This document shows, piece after piece, positions 24,108 through 36,363 of a stretch of DNA of 64,000 bases; position 1 is the stretch's first letter; each line of letters begins with the position of its first letter. Both the position numbers and the translations under genes were made by a program. Source of the stretch: Rhizophagus irregularis (Eukaryota; Glomeromycota; Glomeromycetes; Glomerales; Glomeraceae); contig NC_089448.1 in NCBI RefSeq assembly GCF_026210795.1, forward strand, positions 3,038,001 through 3,102,000, in the 5' to 3' direction. Under the pieces are notes generated by a model that was not told where the DNA came from, searched no databases, and was given only the letters and a program-made list of their open reading frames with translations.

Positions 24108-24573
24108 GTTTAAAATTATATGTTGATTCATCATCTATTCAATTTGCAAAGAGTAACAATATATTGTCTTTGATTAAGTAATTCGGAATCAAATTTATAA
24201 ATCCTTGGCAATTTATTTGAATATAGATGTATGACCATATGAAACTAAAGGATGTCTAATTATAATTCTTTGATAAAACTTCTTCACATAAAGGCTTTAT
24301 TTTATTTTATTTTTTAAGATGATCTTTAGAAGCAATTCATAAAAGAATAAAATTATAAATATTTTAATTACGTAAATCCATTCGATTGAAACTTGTGCGA
24401 CACTCTGTTTAATCAAATTTTAATTTCATTTTGAGAATAATTTCCAATAAAGGCATTATTCCCGTTAATAAATCATTAAAAATATACAGTATTTAAAATT
24501 AAAAGAATTTCTATAAGACATTTTCTCGAATATAATTTTCAATATTATTGTCCAAAGTGAATAAGCAGGAATA
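24108..24573 (-). pseudogene. Decayed third BTB-BACK-TLDc copy
   Basis: Read on the minus strand, this aligns in order with the middle of the two copies above, from the TLDc-like start (words matching GATTCATCATC and the CTTGG/CAATTT region) back into BACK. Shared blocks include GATGATCTTTAGAAG, AAACTTGTGCGACAC and TTTCCAATAAAGG. Many indels and stops break it, and the BTB part and 3' end are missing. It lies just upstream of the intact gene on the same strand, so it is probably an older tandem duplicate. Confidence 0.65.
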
Positions 24574-25446
24574 TAAATGGGTGCATAAAAACCGTATCTG
24601 ATCTTAGAGGTAGTAGTATACTTGCGTTTTAAATCGTACGTACTACTTTGATTGCTAAATATAGATAAATTGTACGTATGTAGTAGTGAAAAAAAAATCA
24701 TACATACGTATATAAATCATACTATTTTACCAGCCTCGCCATACACTTTTTAAATCCCTTGAAATCCTATACAATGACGCTCGCTCCTTCTCTAAAATAT
24801 GAAATTAAAAATTTAAATAAATATTTTTATTTGTTATACTAGCATTTCATTATTTATGTGCATTTATCTTTAGAAAATAAATTATAAAACATGATCATAT
24901 TTAAGATTTTTGCAAAAATTTATTAAATTTTTAATTTTTTTAATTTTTTTAATTTTTATCGTAGAACATAAAGTAAAAAAAATTGAAGCTGCAAAATACT
25001 AAATTACCTATAAAAAAATTATATAGGATTTCTTGCCTACATTCTAATCCTAATTCCTTTTTTCTTTACTAAATTAGCCAATTCTAAAAGCTACAATAAT
25101 TTCTTTTACATCTGAGAGAACTATTTCCATTTTATTAATTTTTTAATATTTTAATTGATGTAATTATTTTAAATTTATTTATATTTATGTAATAAAATAT
25201 TTATAAAAGAAATTTTTTTATTTTTTTAAAAAAAAATAAATCTTGAATTCATTGATAATTGTCTTCTATGTAACTGTTGATCAAACTTCGAATTATCATA
25301 ATTATGTTGTTATTTTACGATAAAAAATCATACATACAAAGTAAAATTCCAAATCATACTATACTAATATTATATACACTCATAAAAAACCATGATATAA
25401 CTATACGTGTAATCATCCACCAGGAAAGTCAGCAAAAAAAAAAAAA
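24574..25446. other. Intergenic, no gene recognised
   Basis: AT-rich sequence. The palindromic words CGTACGTA and TACGTATGTA occur near 24630-24710. A 103-codon open frame near 25277-25588 opposes the fragment described next and lacks coding character. Confidence 0.35.
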
Positions 25447-25635
25447 TCAAAAATTACATATTTTTATTACCAGATTATGCATTTTAAATTGGGAAGTATT
25501 CAGTCCTCCTATAGTAAGCATAGATCCACTTTGTTGTTCGTTTATCTTTATTGATAGTATCTGTCCCCGAATATGGATTTTTATATAATTTAGCCCTAAA
25601 ATACTATTTCCAACATAGATTCCATCAGTTCGCAT
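25447..25635 (-). pseudogene. Possible aspartic protease (A1) fragment
   Basis: An open minus-strand stretch contains DGIYVGNSILGLN and, 30 residues on, GSMLTIGGLNTSQF. These resemble the pepsin-family signatures around the flap-to-body region (DGILGLG and G.LTIGG.D...F), at roughly compatible spacing. No catalytic DTG or DSG motif is seen, and the flanks carry stops. This is a partial relic if the match is real. An unrelated chance frame is the alternative. Confidence 0.35.
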
Positions 25636-25659
25636 TAAATTCCAGGCTCACACCACAAG

Positions 25660-26040
25660 TTAAGTGAAGATGTGGGTGGATTACTTTGTAATGATTGCAT
25701 ATTCTGTTTTGTTGTCAAGAAAAGTTTTCGATATATGGCATAGTGCAATAAAATAACTATAGTGGATACGAAAAAACATATAAACTTATTTCATTAAAAA
25801 TTATAAGTATATTTCATTAAGGCAAATAACTTACTCCGGTGCTGTTTTTCTCCTATTGTAACAATGCGTCTATATGATAATTAGTAAAATTATAAATGTG
25901 ATGCCATCATCCCATCCTCGAATTATAACTACAGGGGTTTTTGGACAAATATTTTTCCTATTAAATTACACTTTTCAAAATTCATTGCTTCAACTATGAA
26001 TCTGAGATCAGCCAGTCATAATAATAATTGTCAATAGGCC
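25660..26040. other. Intergenic, no gene recognised
   Basis: AT-rich sequence between the protease-like fragment and the 3' end of the next minus-strand pseudogene. Nothing supported. Confidence 0.35.
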
Positions 26041-26044
26041 TTTT

Positions 26045-27074
26045 TTATAGCTCAATTTCTTCCAGCTTAATTGTAATGTATGGCTTGATACTTTTCCACA
26101 AAAAATCTACATCTAGAGCCATGTTAAATGGAGCCTAAAAATTTTACAATAAATGAGGGTCAGTATATTATATGGAAGATTGAAGGATCAGAATGCCCAA
26201 AGTGGTCTAATTTCCAGTTGCATTAAAAACATATAAATACCTGATTATTATCAATTGTATTTGGTTTTTCAAACTAAACATTTAGTAAACACCTGTTAAG
26301 AAGATGTAAAAAGATGAAACATTTTGTTAATAAGAATAATATATAAAAGGCTCATTTCAAAATATTTTGTATTCACTTACATAAATGCAATTTTGAAAGT
26401 TTATTAATATGAGATGAAGAAACTATATTGCCTGAAATTCATGTCACACTTTCAGAAGTAATTTTCATGGCAATGCAAGACTTACTAATCCATTAATAAT
26501 TTCAAATTTTGAAGTGTAGTATGAACCTTGGAATTTTGACACCTCAAAATGTGCTAATATTTCATAAACTTCCCCTAAATCTGTTTTCAGCAGATTAAGT
26601 TTGTTATCAAGATCTGCTTTCAAAACTGTTCTATGCAAATTAAGTTTATCATCAAAGTCTGTTTACATATCTTTTTTTAGAGAATTATCATATTATTAAT
26701 CATAGTTTTCAAATCTACATCATAAGCTACACATAGGGTATGGCCAAAAAGATAAGATAACAGTTAAAAAGAGTGCATTCACTATGTTGAGTAGTTTACC
26801 AGCTCTATGATAGTAATGCAAATTTGTTTTTTTTTGGGTGGGTTTGATGATAAAAAGCAAAAAAAAAAAAATATACAAGATTAATGAATATACTTTTCAT
26901 ATTATTAGTTAAATATAACAGCACAAAACATTACATATTTCAGTTGAAAACATACCAGAAATTAATAAATTTCTTAGATAATTAATTAATTCTTTGTCAG
27001 TGCAGGTAGGAATAATTTCCTCCACTTGAGTTTTTTTAGATGAATTATTTATCAGAATTAGTTTTTTATAATGG
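26045..27074 (-). pseudogene. Multi-exon coiled-coil gene with tiny exons, broken
   Basis: Exons read on the minus strand are 26956-27074 (HYKKLILINNSS...), 26486-26726, 26381-26422, 26241-26273 and 26045-26134. The last ends in ...IKPYITIKLEEIEL and a stop. All have GT-AG borders, and the last three exons (42, 33 and 90 nt) are all phase 0. The 241-nt exon carries a coiled-coil-like run (DFDDKLNLHRTVLKADLDNK). That exon also needs a frame change and contains an in-frame TAA, and its length is one base off the phase its neighbours require. The gene is therefore probably inactive. It may be the 3' half of the gene at 27678-28228. Family not recognised. Confidence 0.5.
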
Positions 27075-27677
27075 CTAAAAATTAAATATTTATTGGTTAA
27101 AAAAAAGCAGTCCTAATGTTAGAATAACAAAATTTATATCACAATAGTAAATATTTCTTGCATCAGTTAAATTTTTTATTTTATACTTTTTTCGTATGAC
27201 TATTTAATTCACATCAATCACATCAGTTAATTTTTTTTTCGATTATTAGACAAAATTAGAGTTTAATAGGGAAGGGTTCAATAACATATGAAATTAATAA
27301 TATATTATTCTTTTCGTATTATATAGTTAATTGATCAACCAAAAAGAATTTAAACCAATAACTTATTATTTATAATCTTTTATCCTATGATATTCTCACG
27401 GATGATATTTAATTAAAAGGATAGACATCAAATTTACAAATATATGAAGTTAAACTTGAAGCAGTGATCATTTGATTGGAAGAATTTTTATTTTTTTATA
27501 CTTGGATATGTTATAAAGAAAAATTTTATTTGTGAATTGCAGATAAAAGTTTACTGAAAAAATTATTACAATTAATAAATATTTTGTTATTATTAATACT
27601 ACATTTGCAATAAGTCATATGAGAAAGTAAGGCCTAATAACATACTGTAACTGAAATATACAAACATATTAGATTAT

Positions 27678-28228
27678 CTATATCATATCCTGAATAACAA
27701 TATAAGTATTACTACTCACTGATTTAAATCTTCTTTCATATTTATCATTAAGTATTTTCTGCATTAAAACTTCAAGTTTTTCGTTTTGGATCATATATCT
27801 TTCGTCAGCAATCTTAAACCGTTCATCAGTAATCTGAATGAAGTGTTGAAGTCTCTCGCCTATAATATTAATATTCTTATCCATCATATTAATATTCTAA
27901 ATTGAAAGGTGTTAGTAATTTCATATAAATACAGAATTGTTTATATTTTTTACATACATTTTTTACTTCGATCACTTCATTTATTGCCTGATACGCTCCA
28001 GATAAAATTGATATTAGACCTACAATAATCGCTATGTATAGTTTGATATGATATTTCTGAGGAAGATCTAAAATGTGAAATTTGTTAATATTGTAGTTTA
28101 AAACTTGGCAAAAGAATGTAAAATTTTTATTTATCATAATTACCTTTCAAAGATGTAAACATTGTTGTTAAAATGTTGCAGTTGTTATTGTCATTATTGT
28201 TGTTATTTTGGTTATTTGTGCCGTCCAT
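27678..28228 (-). CDS. Small three-exon protein with one membrane segment and a coiled coil
   Basis: Exons 28144-28228, 27958-28067 and 27678-27896 have GT-AG borders and consistent phases (1, 0), giving 137 residues. The protein begins MDGTNNQNNNNNDNNNCN. It has one hydrophobic helix near residues 38-55 (LYIAIIVGLISILSGAY). It continues as a charged helix (ITDERFKIADERYMIQNEKL) likely to form a coiled coil. A strong alternative donor GTGAGT inside exon 3 (27714-27719) could extend splicing into the exons at 26045-27074, making one longer gene. Function unknown; probably membrane-anchored. Confidence 0.55.
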
Positions 28229-29400
28229 CTTGGTATTTGAACAAATTCCGAGTATAACTAATTAGTAAATAGAGCTGTTTTATGAACTAAGAAGGAAAAT
28301 AAATGAAAAAATGTGTGAAAAAGTCATTGAAATCATCTTTATATATAATTTCCACTTTACATGACTGATTTTTTTTTTTTAATTTATCTGACCGACGGTT
28401 GCACATACAACTATTCAGAATTACATCAGCCCATCATAAAAGGAAAAGAAAAACTGATCGACATTGGTAAAGCACATCCTGTTTTTTTTTGTTATCAAAC
28501 GTGAATAATAAAGGTTTTTGCGAAAACCAGATTTAAATTCTCCTCCCCCTTCTTTTTTTTCAAGTTAAAATTTTTTAATTTATTTTTTTTGCATGTTTTT
28601 TTTAATGATAAATATTCAATCACAGTTTTAGTTAAACAATATAAACAATAGCAAAATACTTTTATTTTATTATGGATAATAATCACAATTGTACTTCTAT
28701 GTAAGTATTATCAGCAACGTACTTTTCTTTTTTTGTATCAGATTAAATTTTTTTTTCTTGCATCAGTTAAAATTTTTTTTTAATTCATAATTTTTTTTCT
28801 CATGGTTATGATAATTTTTTTTTTTTTACATAACATTATTATTTATTTTTATACATACTATACCCAACTTTATTTCAATTGTTAGACAAATGATTATAAT
28901 TCATGATTTTTTTTTTGATATTCTCACGGATGATGTTTATTTAAAAAGATGGATATCAATATTGGATAAAAAATCTCAATAATTCTATAATTCTATCAAT
29001 ATTAATTTTAACTTTTACGATTTTCACGGCACAGCTGTAACAGTATTTACACATTCTTACAAAAATCTATAAAATTTAATAAAATGATAATAAATAAACT
29101 TGGATCACTAAAAAGAAGCAATTCTTTCAACGATAAGAACATGTTTTAAAAGCAAGAAAAATCTATTTTTCAATTATCAATATTTGAACAAAATACTAGA
29201 TCCAGTCAGTGCTGATATCAAAAGATATATTCAAATGTTATAAATATTAAGATTATGAAACTTAAATTTTTATTAATATTAAGACCCATACTTTATATCA
29301 ATGAGTCTTTGTTCGTAAAAAATTGTAATGGGTTGTAATGAGAGATGAGAAAATTTAGATATAAAATTTGTAACGAAGGAGAGAAATTGAAGAAATATAT
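28229..29400. other. Intergenic with a block duplicated on both sides of the small membrane gene
   Basis: The segment near 28755-28960 (TTCTTGCATCAGTTAAA ... GATATTCTCACGGATGAT) matches about 27155-27440 in order, flanking the small gene cluster. The rest is AT-rich with no gene recognised. Confidence 0.45.
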
Positions 29401-29770
29401 GAAAGGAGAGAAGAACCAATTATGGTCGATCACGTATAACCAAGCCATGGACCATTTACTACCTACAACCTAAAAACCAACGTAGAGATGAAAAAAGAAA
29501 ATGTATTTTCTGTCAGAGATGTTCTTTTTAGAGTAATCTTATTCCCAATGGCTTCCACGTCCCTAGCTTCCACCACAATCATCTCCTCTTCCCACCACTG
29601 CCATATGAGCCATATTATGCGCCACCACCATCACGGCCACACAATATTTTCCTTATCCACACCTCGTACCTACAACTAATAAATCCACTACTGACCCTCT
29701 AAATTCCCGGAAAATACAAGTTCCAGTTGACATTGATCAACTATCAAATTCAAATAAATGATATATTTTT
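29400..29770 (+). pseudogene. Relic of a P/Y/H-rich protein
   Basis: Plus-strand frames give short proline/tyrosine-rich stretches (LPYEPYYAPPPSRPHN near 29605) and, in another frame, KIQVPVDIDQLSNSNK ending at about 29760. A related piece (CCCACAACTAATAATCC ... CAGTTGACATTGATCA) recurs near 43180-43265. Frames are broken and the family is not recognised. Confidence 0.35.
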
Positions 29771-29988
29771 TTGTGATTTCTGTCAAATTAATGAATTAAT
29801 TTTTAATTTTTATTACTGCATTAACAAGGGAAATGTTATTTTTAACTTTGTAAGATAGTAAAAATGAAATTAAATAAATTCACAAATTATAAATTGCTTT
29901 ATATAACCTAAATGATGCCTATTTTGAATGTGCAGGAATCATGTTTAAAATGCAACTTAAAATTAAGAACATATTTGTAGTACTACTC

Positions 29989-30324
29989 TTATTTATTATT
30001 GTCAAAAAATGCCATCTTCTCGATGAGACTTGTAGCCTGATCGTGGATGAGATAAATCGTTCGTAATAGGGCTTTTTTATATGATGATTTGTTTTTCTTG
30101 GCCAGAAAGAGTGTTATAAAATACAAGATTTCATCATCATCTATAGTATCATCTCTTTTAAGATAGTACTCGAAATAAGCTCTTTTTGATCATAAAGTAG
30201 TAAGGAAAGTTTCAAAAGTTTCTCTCACTGAGAATGGTTGTAATTTTTTGATTTCGCAGATAATTTGATGAAAATGTTTCGGGTTGAGAAACCTCAATAT
30301 TGTATTCTTGAGTCTACCAGCCAT
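29989..30324 (-). pseudogene. 112-codon gene with one in-frame stop
   Basis: The minus-strand frame starts MAGRLKNTILRFLNPKHF and runs 112 codons to TAA. It is interrupted only by a TGA at codon 45 (after ETFLTTL). The second part (SKRAYFEYYLKRDDTIDDDE...) continues in the same frame. The protein is basic, helical and without known domains. A related copy at 43503-43946 has a different structure around the same point, with the frame shifted. A third remnant is at about 54610-54700. The gene is a recent nonsense allele, a readthrough candidate or a sequencing error. Confidence 0.6.
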
Positions 30325-30780
30325 ATTGGAAATATAGATATTCCATCCTTCACTTAATATATTTCCTGTAAATCGAGTCTAAAGCGGAAAAAAGCAATAA
30401 ACCGAAATTTCATTAATCATTAGAACATAAAATTCGAAATTATTGTAAATTGACGCACCTATCTTGTTAAGGACTTGCAGTTATCATTGCAAAACAAGAA
30501 CAATCCAAATCTCTATTGTCAATCCAATAACTTCGTCCCTGAATCACCTTGCATTAATGTGTACGCTCTTAAACGATCAAAATATTAGTATTAATAATCG
30601 CTAGCAATTAGGTTCTACAGTCCTATTAGTCTGTTAGACGGTTCCCATATAAGAAAAGTTAATTGAAGCAAGCCTTATTTATTTGTAATACAAAAATAAA
30701 ATAAGATGCAAGCTTAGCCCAGGATATATGATATTATATCATGTGATATGTCACACGTTAGGTATATGTCGTAAGGCTTT
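30325..30780. repeat. Duplicated flank of the MAGRLK gene
   Basis: About 30330-30720 matches 43950-44290 and 54700-55260 (ATTTCCTGTA.ATCGAG, GCAAAACAAGAAC, AATTGGAGCAAGCC variants). No independent gene. It supplies the empty site for the element at 55010-55208. Confidence 0.6.
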
Positions 30781-30911
30781 GGGCTTTTTTAGACAAGGCT
30801 TGGCTTGGCTTAAATGGCTTATGGAGAGCACTACACGGGAATGGTTCAAACTGCCGGTTGCTTTTTTGGGCAAAGCTTGGCTTGGCTTGAATGGCTCATG
30901 GAGAGCACTAC
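30781..30911. repeat. Two-unit tandem repeat, 77-bp period, GC-enriched
   Basis: Units at 30781-30834 and 30858-30911 both contain GGCTTGGCTTGGCTT-type and ATGGAGAGCACTAC words with a few substitutions. The patch has much higher GC than its surroundings and includes CGGGA...TCCCG. No gene. It lies about 215 bp upstream of the channel gene's ATG. Confidence 0.6.
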
Positions 30912-31125
30912 TCCCGTCCCGTGGCTAAAATCATGTATAAATATCGTCAAAAAAAAAAAAAAATTGTAAACAGTTTTACTATGATCATAGCTCGAATAAC
31001 TTTTCACAATAAAAAAAAATCGCGCATATCAAAAATAATTATAGAGAATTTTTCCTCGTAACTCGTAAACGCTCTCTTTACGCTCTCTTTCATGTGGAAA
31101 CTTTTTTTTAATACCTTTTATCAAA

Positions 31126-34100
31126 ATGAGCAAAACGTACGATGTGGCTATTCCTGTAAAAGATAATAAAATTGCCACAAACGAAAATGAAACTGATAAA
31201 AATAGTATGTTTGGTAAACCACATACTGATAAACCACATAACGGCTTTCCCATTACTAAGATGGAAATATCACCAAATGGCAAATACCTTGTTACTTATA
31301 GTGAAGAAAACCATTTGATTGTCGGATGGAACGTTGAAGATATAGATGAAGGACCACTTAAACCAGACATTGCCATGACTGTTGATGAAGCAACGAAAGA
31401 ACCTGAGGTGACTGTCAAACAAATTTGTGTTTCTGATGATAAGAAACTTGCCTATATTTATGTTTATAAATGCTGGAATCGTTTAAGTAAGTATTTACTA
31501 TTACTTGATTATCATTATGTAATGGTTTGATTTACGGTATTCATAACTAATGAATATTTATTTGGAATTATATTTATTAGAAATAGTTGATATGAGTAAT
31601 AAAATTCAAGAAATAGAACTATATGATAAGGAGAAAGAGAGAGAAGATGGAGAAGAAATTTATCCTAATTACTGTACCTTCGACTTAAAAAATAGATTTA
31701 TTTTATACGGTAACATTTGCAAAAATGATAAAATTGAAAAACTTGGTTGGTTTATTTGGATCTATTCCACACAAACCACACAAACTAAGGATAAGAAATG
31801 GATATGGACGTGTGAAGTACTTCACAACATATCCAAAAAATTTGAATTATCTGGTACATTAAAAGATAACTTTTACCTATTATCAAATAATTCCATTTAT
31901 GAATGTAACATTACCACTCATAAAATATTGAACATCAAAAGAGTAACAAAAGTAGAAGCCATGAGAAGCATATTTATAAATGATAAGGTAATTAAAATAT
32001 AAAATTTAGAATTGTTAAAATTATTCAAAGAAATTATAATTAATTGTCTCAATAAATTAATAGGTTAAAGCAGATGACATCAAGATTAAAAGTAATGAAA
32101 AGTTTATTTGTCTAAAGTTCGAGGATAAAATTATTGTTTATTCGATTGAATTAGAAATTCCAATTGCTACTTTGGACGTACATAATGGTATCTTTTTTTT
32201 ATAAATTAAAATATATACGTTTAACTTTGATTTTGTACTAAATTGTTATTTCTTCATTTAGATATTCAACTATATAATTTCATGGATTCTGGTTTATGTT
32301 CCTTATTACCTTCTTTTTCTTCTTTATTCGATTACACAACAAGTAATGGAATTTGGGATTCCGTCATGAAATCTTGTTGGAAAAAATGCTTGAGCCGTTT
32401 AAAAAAGGATAAAGAGGATAATCAATTACCAAATAATATTCAAATTAAAGAATGTTTAGCAACACAATATGCATTTGGAATTCTAGACGGACATGTTTGG
32501 AAGTTTAAATTTGAGGAGAAAGTGGAGGAAAATTTTGATGAATTACTACTAAGTAATGAAAATTCTAATGTACCAATTACTGAAAACCTTGATGAAAATG
32601 ATAAAATAATTCATAATGAATGTGATGATTCTAAGAAAATTGACAAGAAAACGTATGAACACTTGAATCTTCATTTGTTTAATCCATATATGGGTGCCAT
32701 ACATGAATTGTTTCAAGCAGTAAAGTATGATAAAGAAATTGATGCAGATAATAAAGAAATTGATACTGAAGATAAAAAAAATACAATTAAGTGGAAAATA
32801 AAAATTAATGATGAGGAAATGAAATTGCAAGTTTTTTTAAAGAATGATAGTGGCGAATGGAATTTAATTTGCACAAAAAGTATAACAATTGAAAATTTAA
32901 AAGATTTATTAGAAATAGAAATTTCTGCTTTTTCGTTTTTACTTGAACTTGAAAACTTAAGAGAAGATCATGATTTTATGATTATTGGAAGATTATTATT
33001 TGATAATAATGATATTGTTATATTAACAACAATGGGACTTTTTATTTTTCATTTTAATAAAAATAACAAATCTATTTCTTTGAACTATTTTTATTTTATG
33101 GATTTATCTTCAGAAAATCAAAAAAAAAATTTACGGGTCTATGAAAAAGAATTCAAAGATACATTGCCTTTACCAAAACATAACAGTTTCAAATTAAATG
33201 AATGGAATTCATATGTAAGAGATAATAAGGAAAGTTTTTTGAAACATGGCGTTGAATTATTAACGTTTGCAATTAAGAATCATGATTTGGGGCTAATTGA
33301 TGCAATCTATGAAAAATGTATGGAATATTTTAAAGAAGATGTAGGCAATAATAAAATATTTTTAAGTATTATTACTTCTACAATACCATTACTCAATGAA
33401 TATTATCCAGAATATATTAAAAGATATTCAATAGATACAAATATGATTATAGATTCTCCTTCTTATAGTATAGAACATCGAAAAACATTACATCTTTATT
33501 CTTTTTCCAAGCCACATGCCATTTTACCAGAAATATACACATACATTCGATCTATTTATATAATAATTATAAGGTCATTAGAATACTTGTTAGCAACAAT
33601 ATCAGCACCAAAAATTACTTTTATGGTTCCTTATATTAAGTTTGTTGATTATCCACAAGATTATATTTGGTGGAAGGATTTTTTTTTGCCTCAACCTAGT
33701 CTATTTGTTAAAACAACAAATAGGAAGGAAATCTATGAGACATGGAGTGGAGAAGCATTAATTAATTACAAATGGAATGCATATGGGATGATTTATTATT
33801 ATATGATTTGGGTAGGACATATTATATTCTATTCAACTTTTTCTCTAATTGCATTTCCTCTATCTCAGAGTAATATCAAAGAAAATGATATTATAGCAAA
33901 ACTGTATACCGCTGCAAAAAGGCAGATCATCCCTTATATCATTTTAATTGTACTTGGATTTATTTATCTTAGTATTGAAGTCCGCAAATTCATTTATATT
34001 ATTTATAATCAGGGTAGAAATACTAATTTTGAACAATGGTTTAGTAATATTATGGGTATAATAATGTACTTCCTTCCAGTTTATACTTCTTTTAAATGGA

Positions 34101-35132
34101 TTTTAACAAATGAAAGAAATAATGAGCTACTTTCTTTTGCATTCTTATTTTTAACTTTAAAATTTTTTTCAATTTTAAAGTTTACTTTATTTTATGGTAA
34201 TCATTATGCAATCATCATTAATGTTGGAAAAAAGGTTTTTTTATTTTTAGTAATCTTTTTAACTATTTTAATAATAAGTTTTTCAAATGCATTTTTTATT
34301 TTATTGATACCAAAATTGTCTTATTCTTTGGATGAACGTACAATTAATGATGATCCCAATAATCCTTGGAATATAGCCCCTACTTATCAAGCATTTAACA
34401 AAAATGATATCAATTCCAATTTATTTATTATTCAGAAACCTGATGAGAACACAAACATGTTTGCAGAAATTGCTACTGCAAGATTGGCAACATTTTTATT
34501 GCTTATGGGTATGATTAGTTCTTTTGATTTATAACTATTCATAAATAATTTCAATAATTAATCGGTTTTCTCATTTTTCAAATAATCTATTATTAATAGG
34601 TGATACAAGTGTATTATCCAATTGGCCATATCAAAATAATTTGGCACTTGCAATTATGATGACTTTATTTTTATCCTCGACTACTATATTTATTTTGAAT
34701 GTTTTTATTGGATTATTTAGTGAGGCAATGAATTTTGATGTTGAAACCTCAATGTTGATGATGAAGGCTAAGGTATAAATATTACCATTTAGTATAAAAT
34801 TATTGCATTTTTTTGTAAAGTACTAAAGTTTTCGTTTTCTTATAGTTTTTGGCTGAAATAGAAATGTTTTACCTATTTCCATCTCAGAGACGTTGGAAAA
34901 GTTTGTTTCCTGAAACAATGTATGATTATTTTATTTATTTATTTTTTTAAAAAATTATATCTTTTTTACTAATACAAATTTATTCTTCAGATATTATTAT
35001 GCTGATATTAGAGAGGTTCGAGAAAAGATTAAGCAAATGTTTGATAATAAAGAATGGGATAGTGATAAATTTCCAGAGATGAAGCAAAATTTATTAAAGA
35101 TACTCAATATTAAGAATCCTCAAGACAACTAA
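31126..35132 (+). CDS. WD40-like plus ion-transport-domain channel protein, 1173 aa
   Basis: Seven exons: 31126-31486, 31587-31987, 32064-32187, 32262-34508, 34600-34772, 34846-34919 and 34991-35132. Every intron is GT-AG and all phases agree, giving 1173 residues. The N-terminal 300 residues show WD40-like strands (ITKMEISPNGKYLVTYSEEN, then LIVGWNV, KFICLKFEDKIIVYSI). Acidic, helical linkers follow. From about residue 800 to 1090 there are about six hydrophobic helices. The last is NVFIGLFSEAMNF, typical of the S6 end of TRP/polycystin-like ion-transport channels. A charged cytosolic C-terminus follows. It is likely a plasma- or endomembrane cation channel, a family I recall as expanded in Rhizophagus. 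The selectivity filter is not recognisable by eye. Confidence 0.88.
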
Positions 35133-36190
35133 GACCTCCTGCAGGAATTATTAAAAAGATAGAAAGTAAAAATAATGTCATATAAATCATGGTTATGTTT
35201 GCCTCTCAATTGGTTTTAATCAGTTAGGAATTCTTATTTTTTTTTAACATTACAATATTTTTATAGAGTAATATCATTGTACTTATTAATCGTATTAAAG
35301 ATTTCCTAGTACATTATTTATTAAAGGTTAATAACAATTTATTGAGCAAGACTTTTCTTGGTTTATACCTTTCGAAGTTTTCATGGTTTTTTCATACAAT
35401 GAAGTGATATAAAGATTTATATGATACTCCTTTAAATTCTAATATTCATTTTTGATTCGAATTTTTAATTTTGAAAACATTATTTATAAAAGATTTATAA
35501 AAGAGTTTGAATTATGCATTATGTATTATTTGCTATAATAATAATTTTCCTGTCGAGTTGTCGGTCACTTTTACACAAAAATCACGTGTTTTCAATTTGC
35601 CGACAAAACGTCATTTTAGGATTCATTAAACTGAACTTATTACTATCGCTGAATCCAAAATTATTGAAATTTAAATCGTCTTCATCCTTTGAATTGTTAA
35701 ATATATAATTATTGTATTTATTGTATCTAGCAGCAACAAGGATTTTCCTTTTGCAACAGTTTACCGAAATTCAAAAAATAAAATTTAATAATTAAAAGTA
35801 AATTTGGTAAAGTAAAAAAATAAATTTAGAAAATTTTCCAATCGGGTTGTAGGAATTGGTTAATAAATTCAAAAAAAATTTTTTTTATTTATTTTCTAAA
35901 TAATATATAGATTACCAAAAACAATATACACAAAATACAATTTATTGAATGACTGTAAGGCAACGCAAAGTTATAAATTCGGGTTTCATATCACAATTCG
36001 CCTTTTTTGACCCAGATTTTTATTTTTAAATTCAAAAATTTTTAACCAATAAAATTTAGTTATCCGATCAATAATTTCATATGTTAAAAGTTTTAGGTTA
36101 AATGATATCATAATTATTAGATTTTTTGCATGGGAAACCAATTGTAAAATAATTAATAAAATAAATATAAAAATTGCCAATCTTTTTTCT
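35133..36190. other. Intergenic, no gene recognised
   Basis: 3' flank of the channel gene, AT-rich. A 64-codon frame at 35514-35708 with a hydrophobic start has no splice or family support. Confidence 0.4.
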
Positions 36191-36363
36191 CATTTATCAG
36201 AATGAGGAAATTTCTTTAAAACAATGTGTCCGTCTCAATTTATGATAAAGTCTAACCTTAATAAACCGATATTCGATATACCGATAGGCTATTAAAAACT
36301 TGATATACCGATAAAATTTTATTTTCCCACTATATAGGAGGACATATAAATATCGGTGTAACT

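Noticed and set aside
29488-29679. Histidine-rich 63-codon frame as a metal-binding protein
   Set aside because: It is a shifted reading of a P/Y-rich relic; the related copy at 43.2 kb does not keep this frame.
32549-32830. 93-codon minus-strand frame
   Set aside because: Antisense shadow of the large channel exon.
35514-35708. 64-codon frame with a hydrophobic, signal-like start
   Set aside because: No TATA-like block, introns, homologous copy or cysteine pattern; could be chance in AT-rich DNA.
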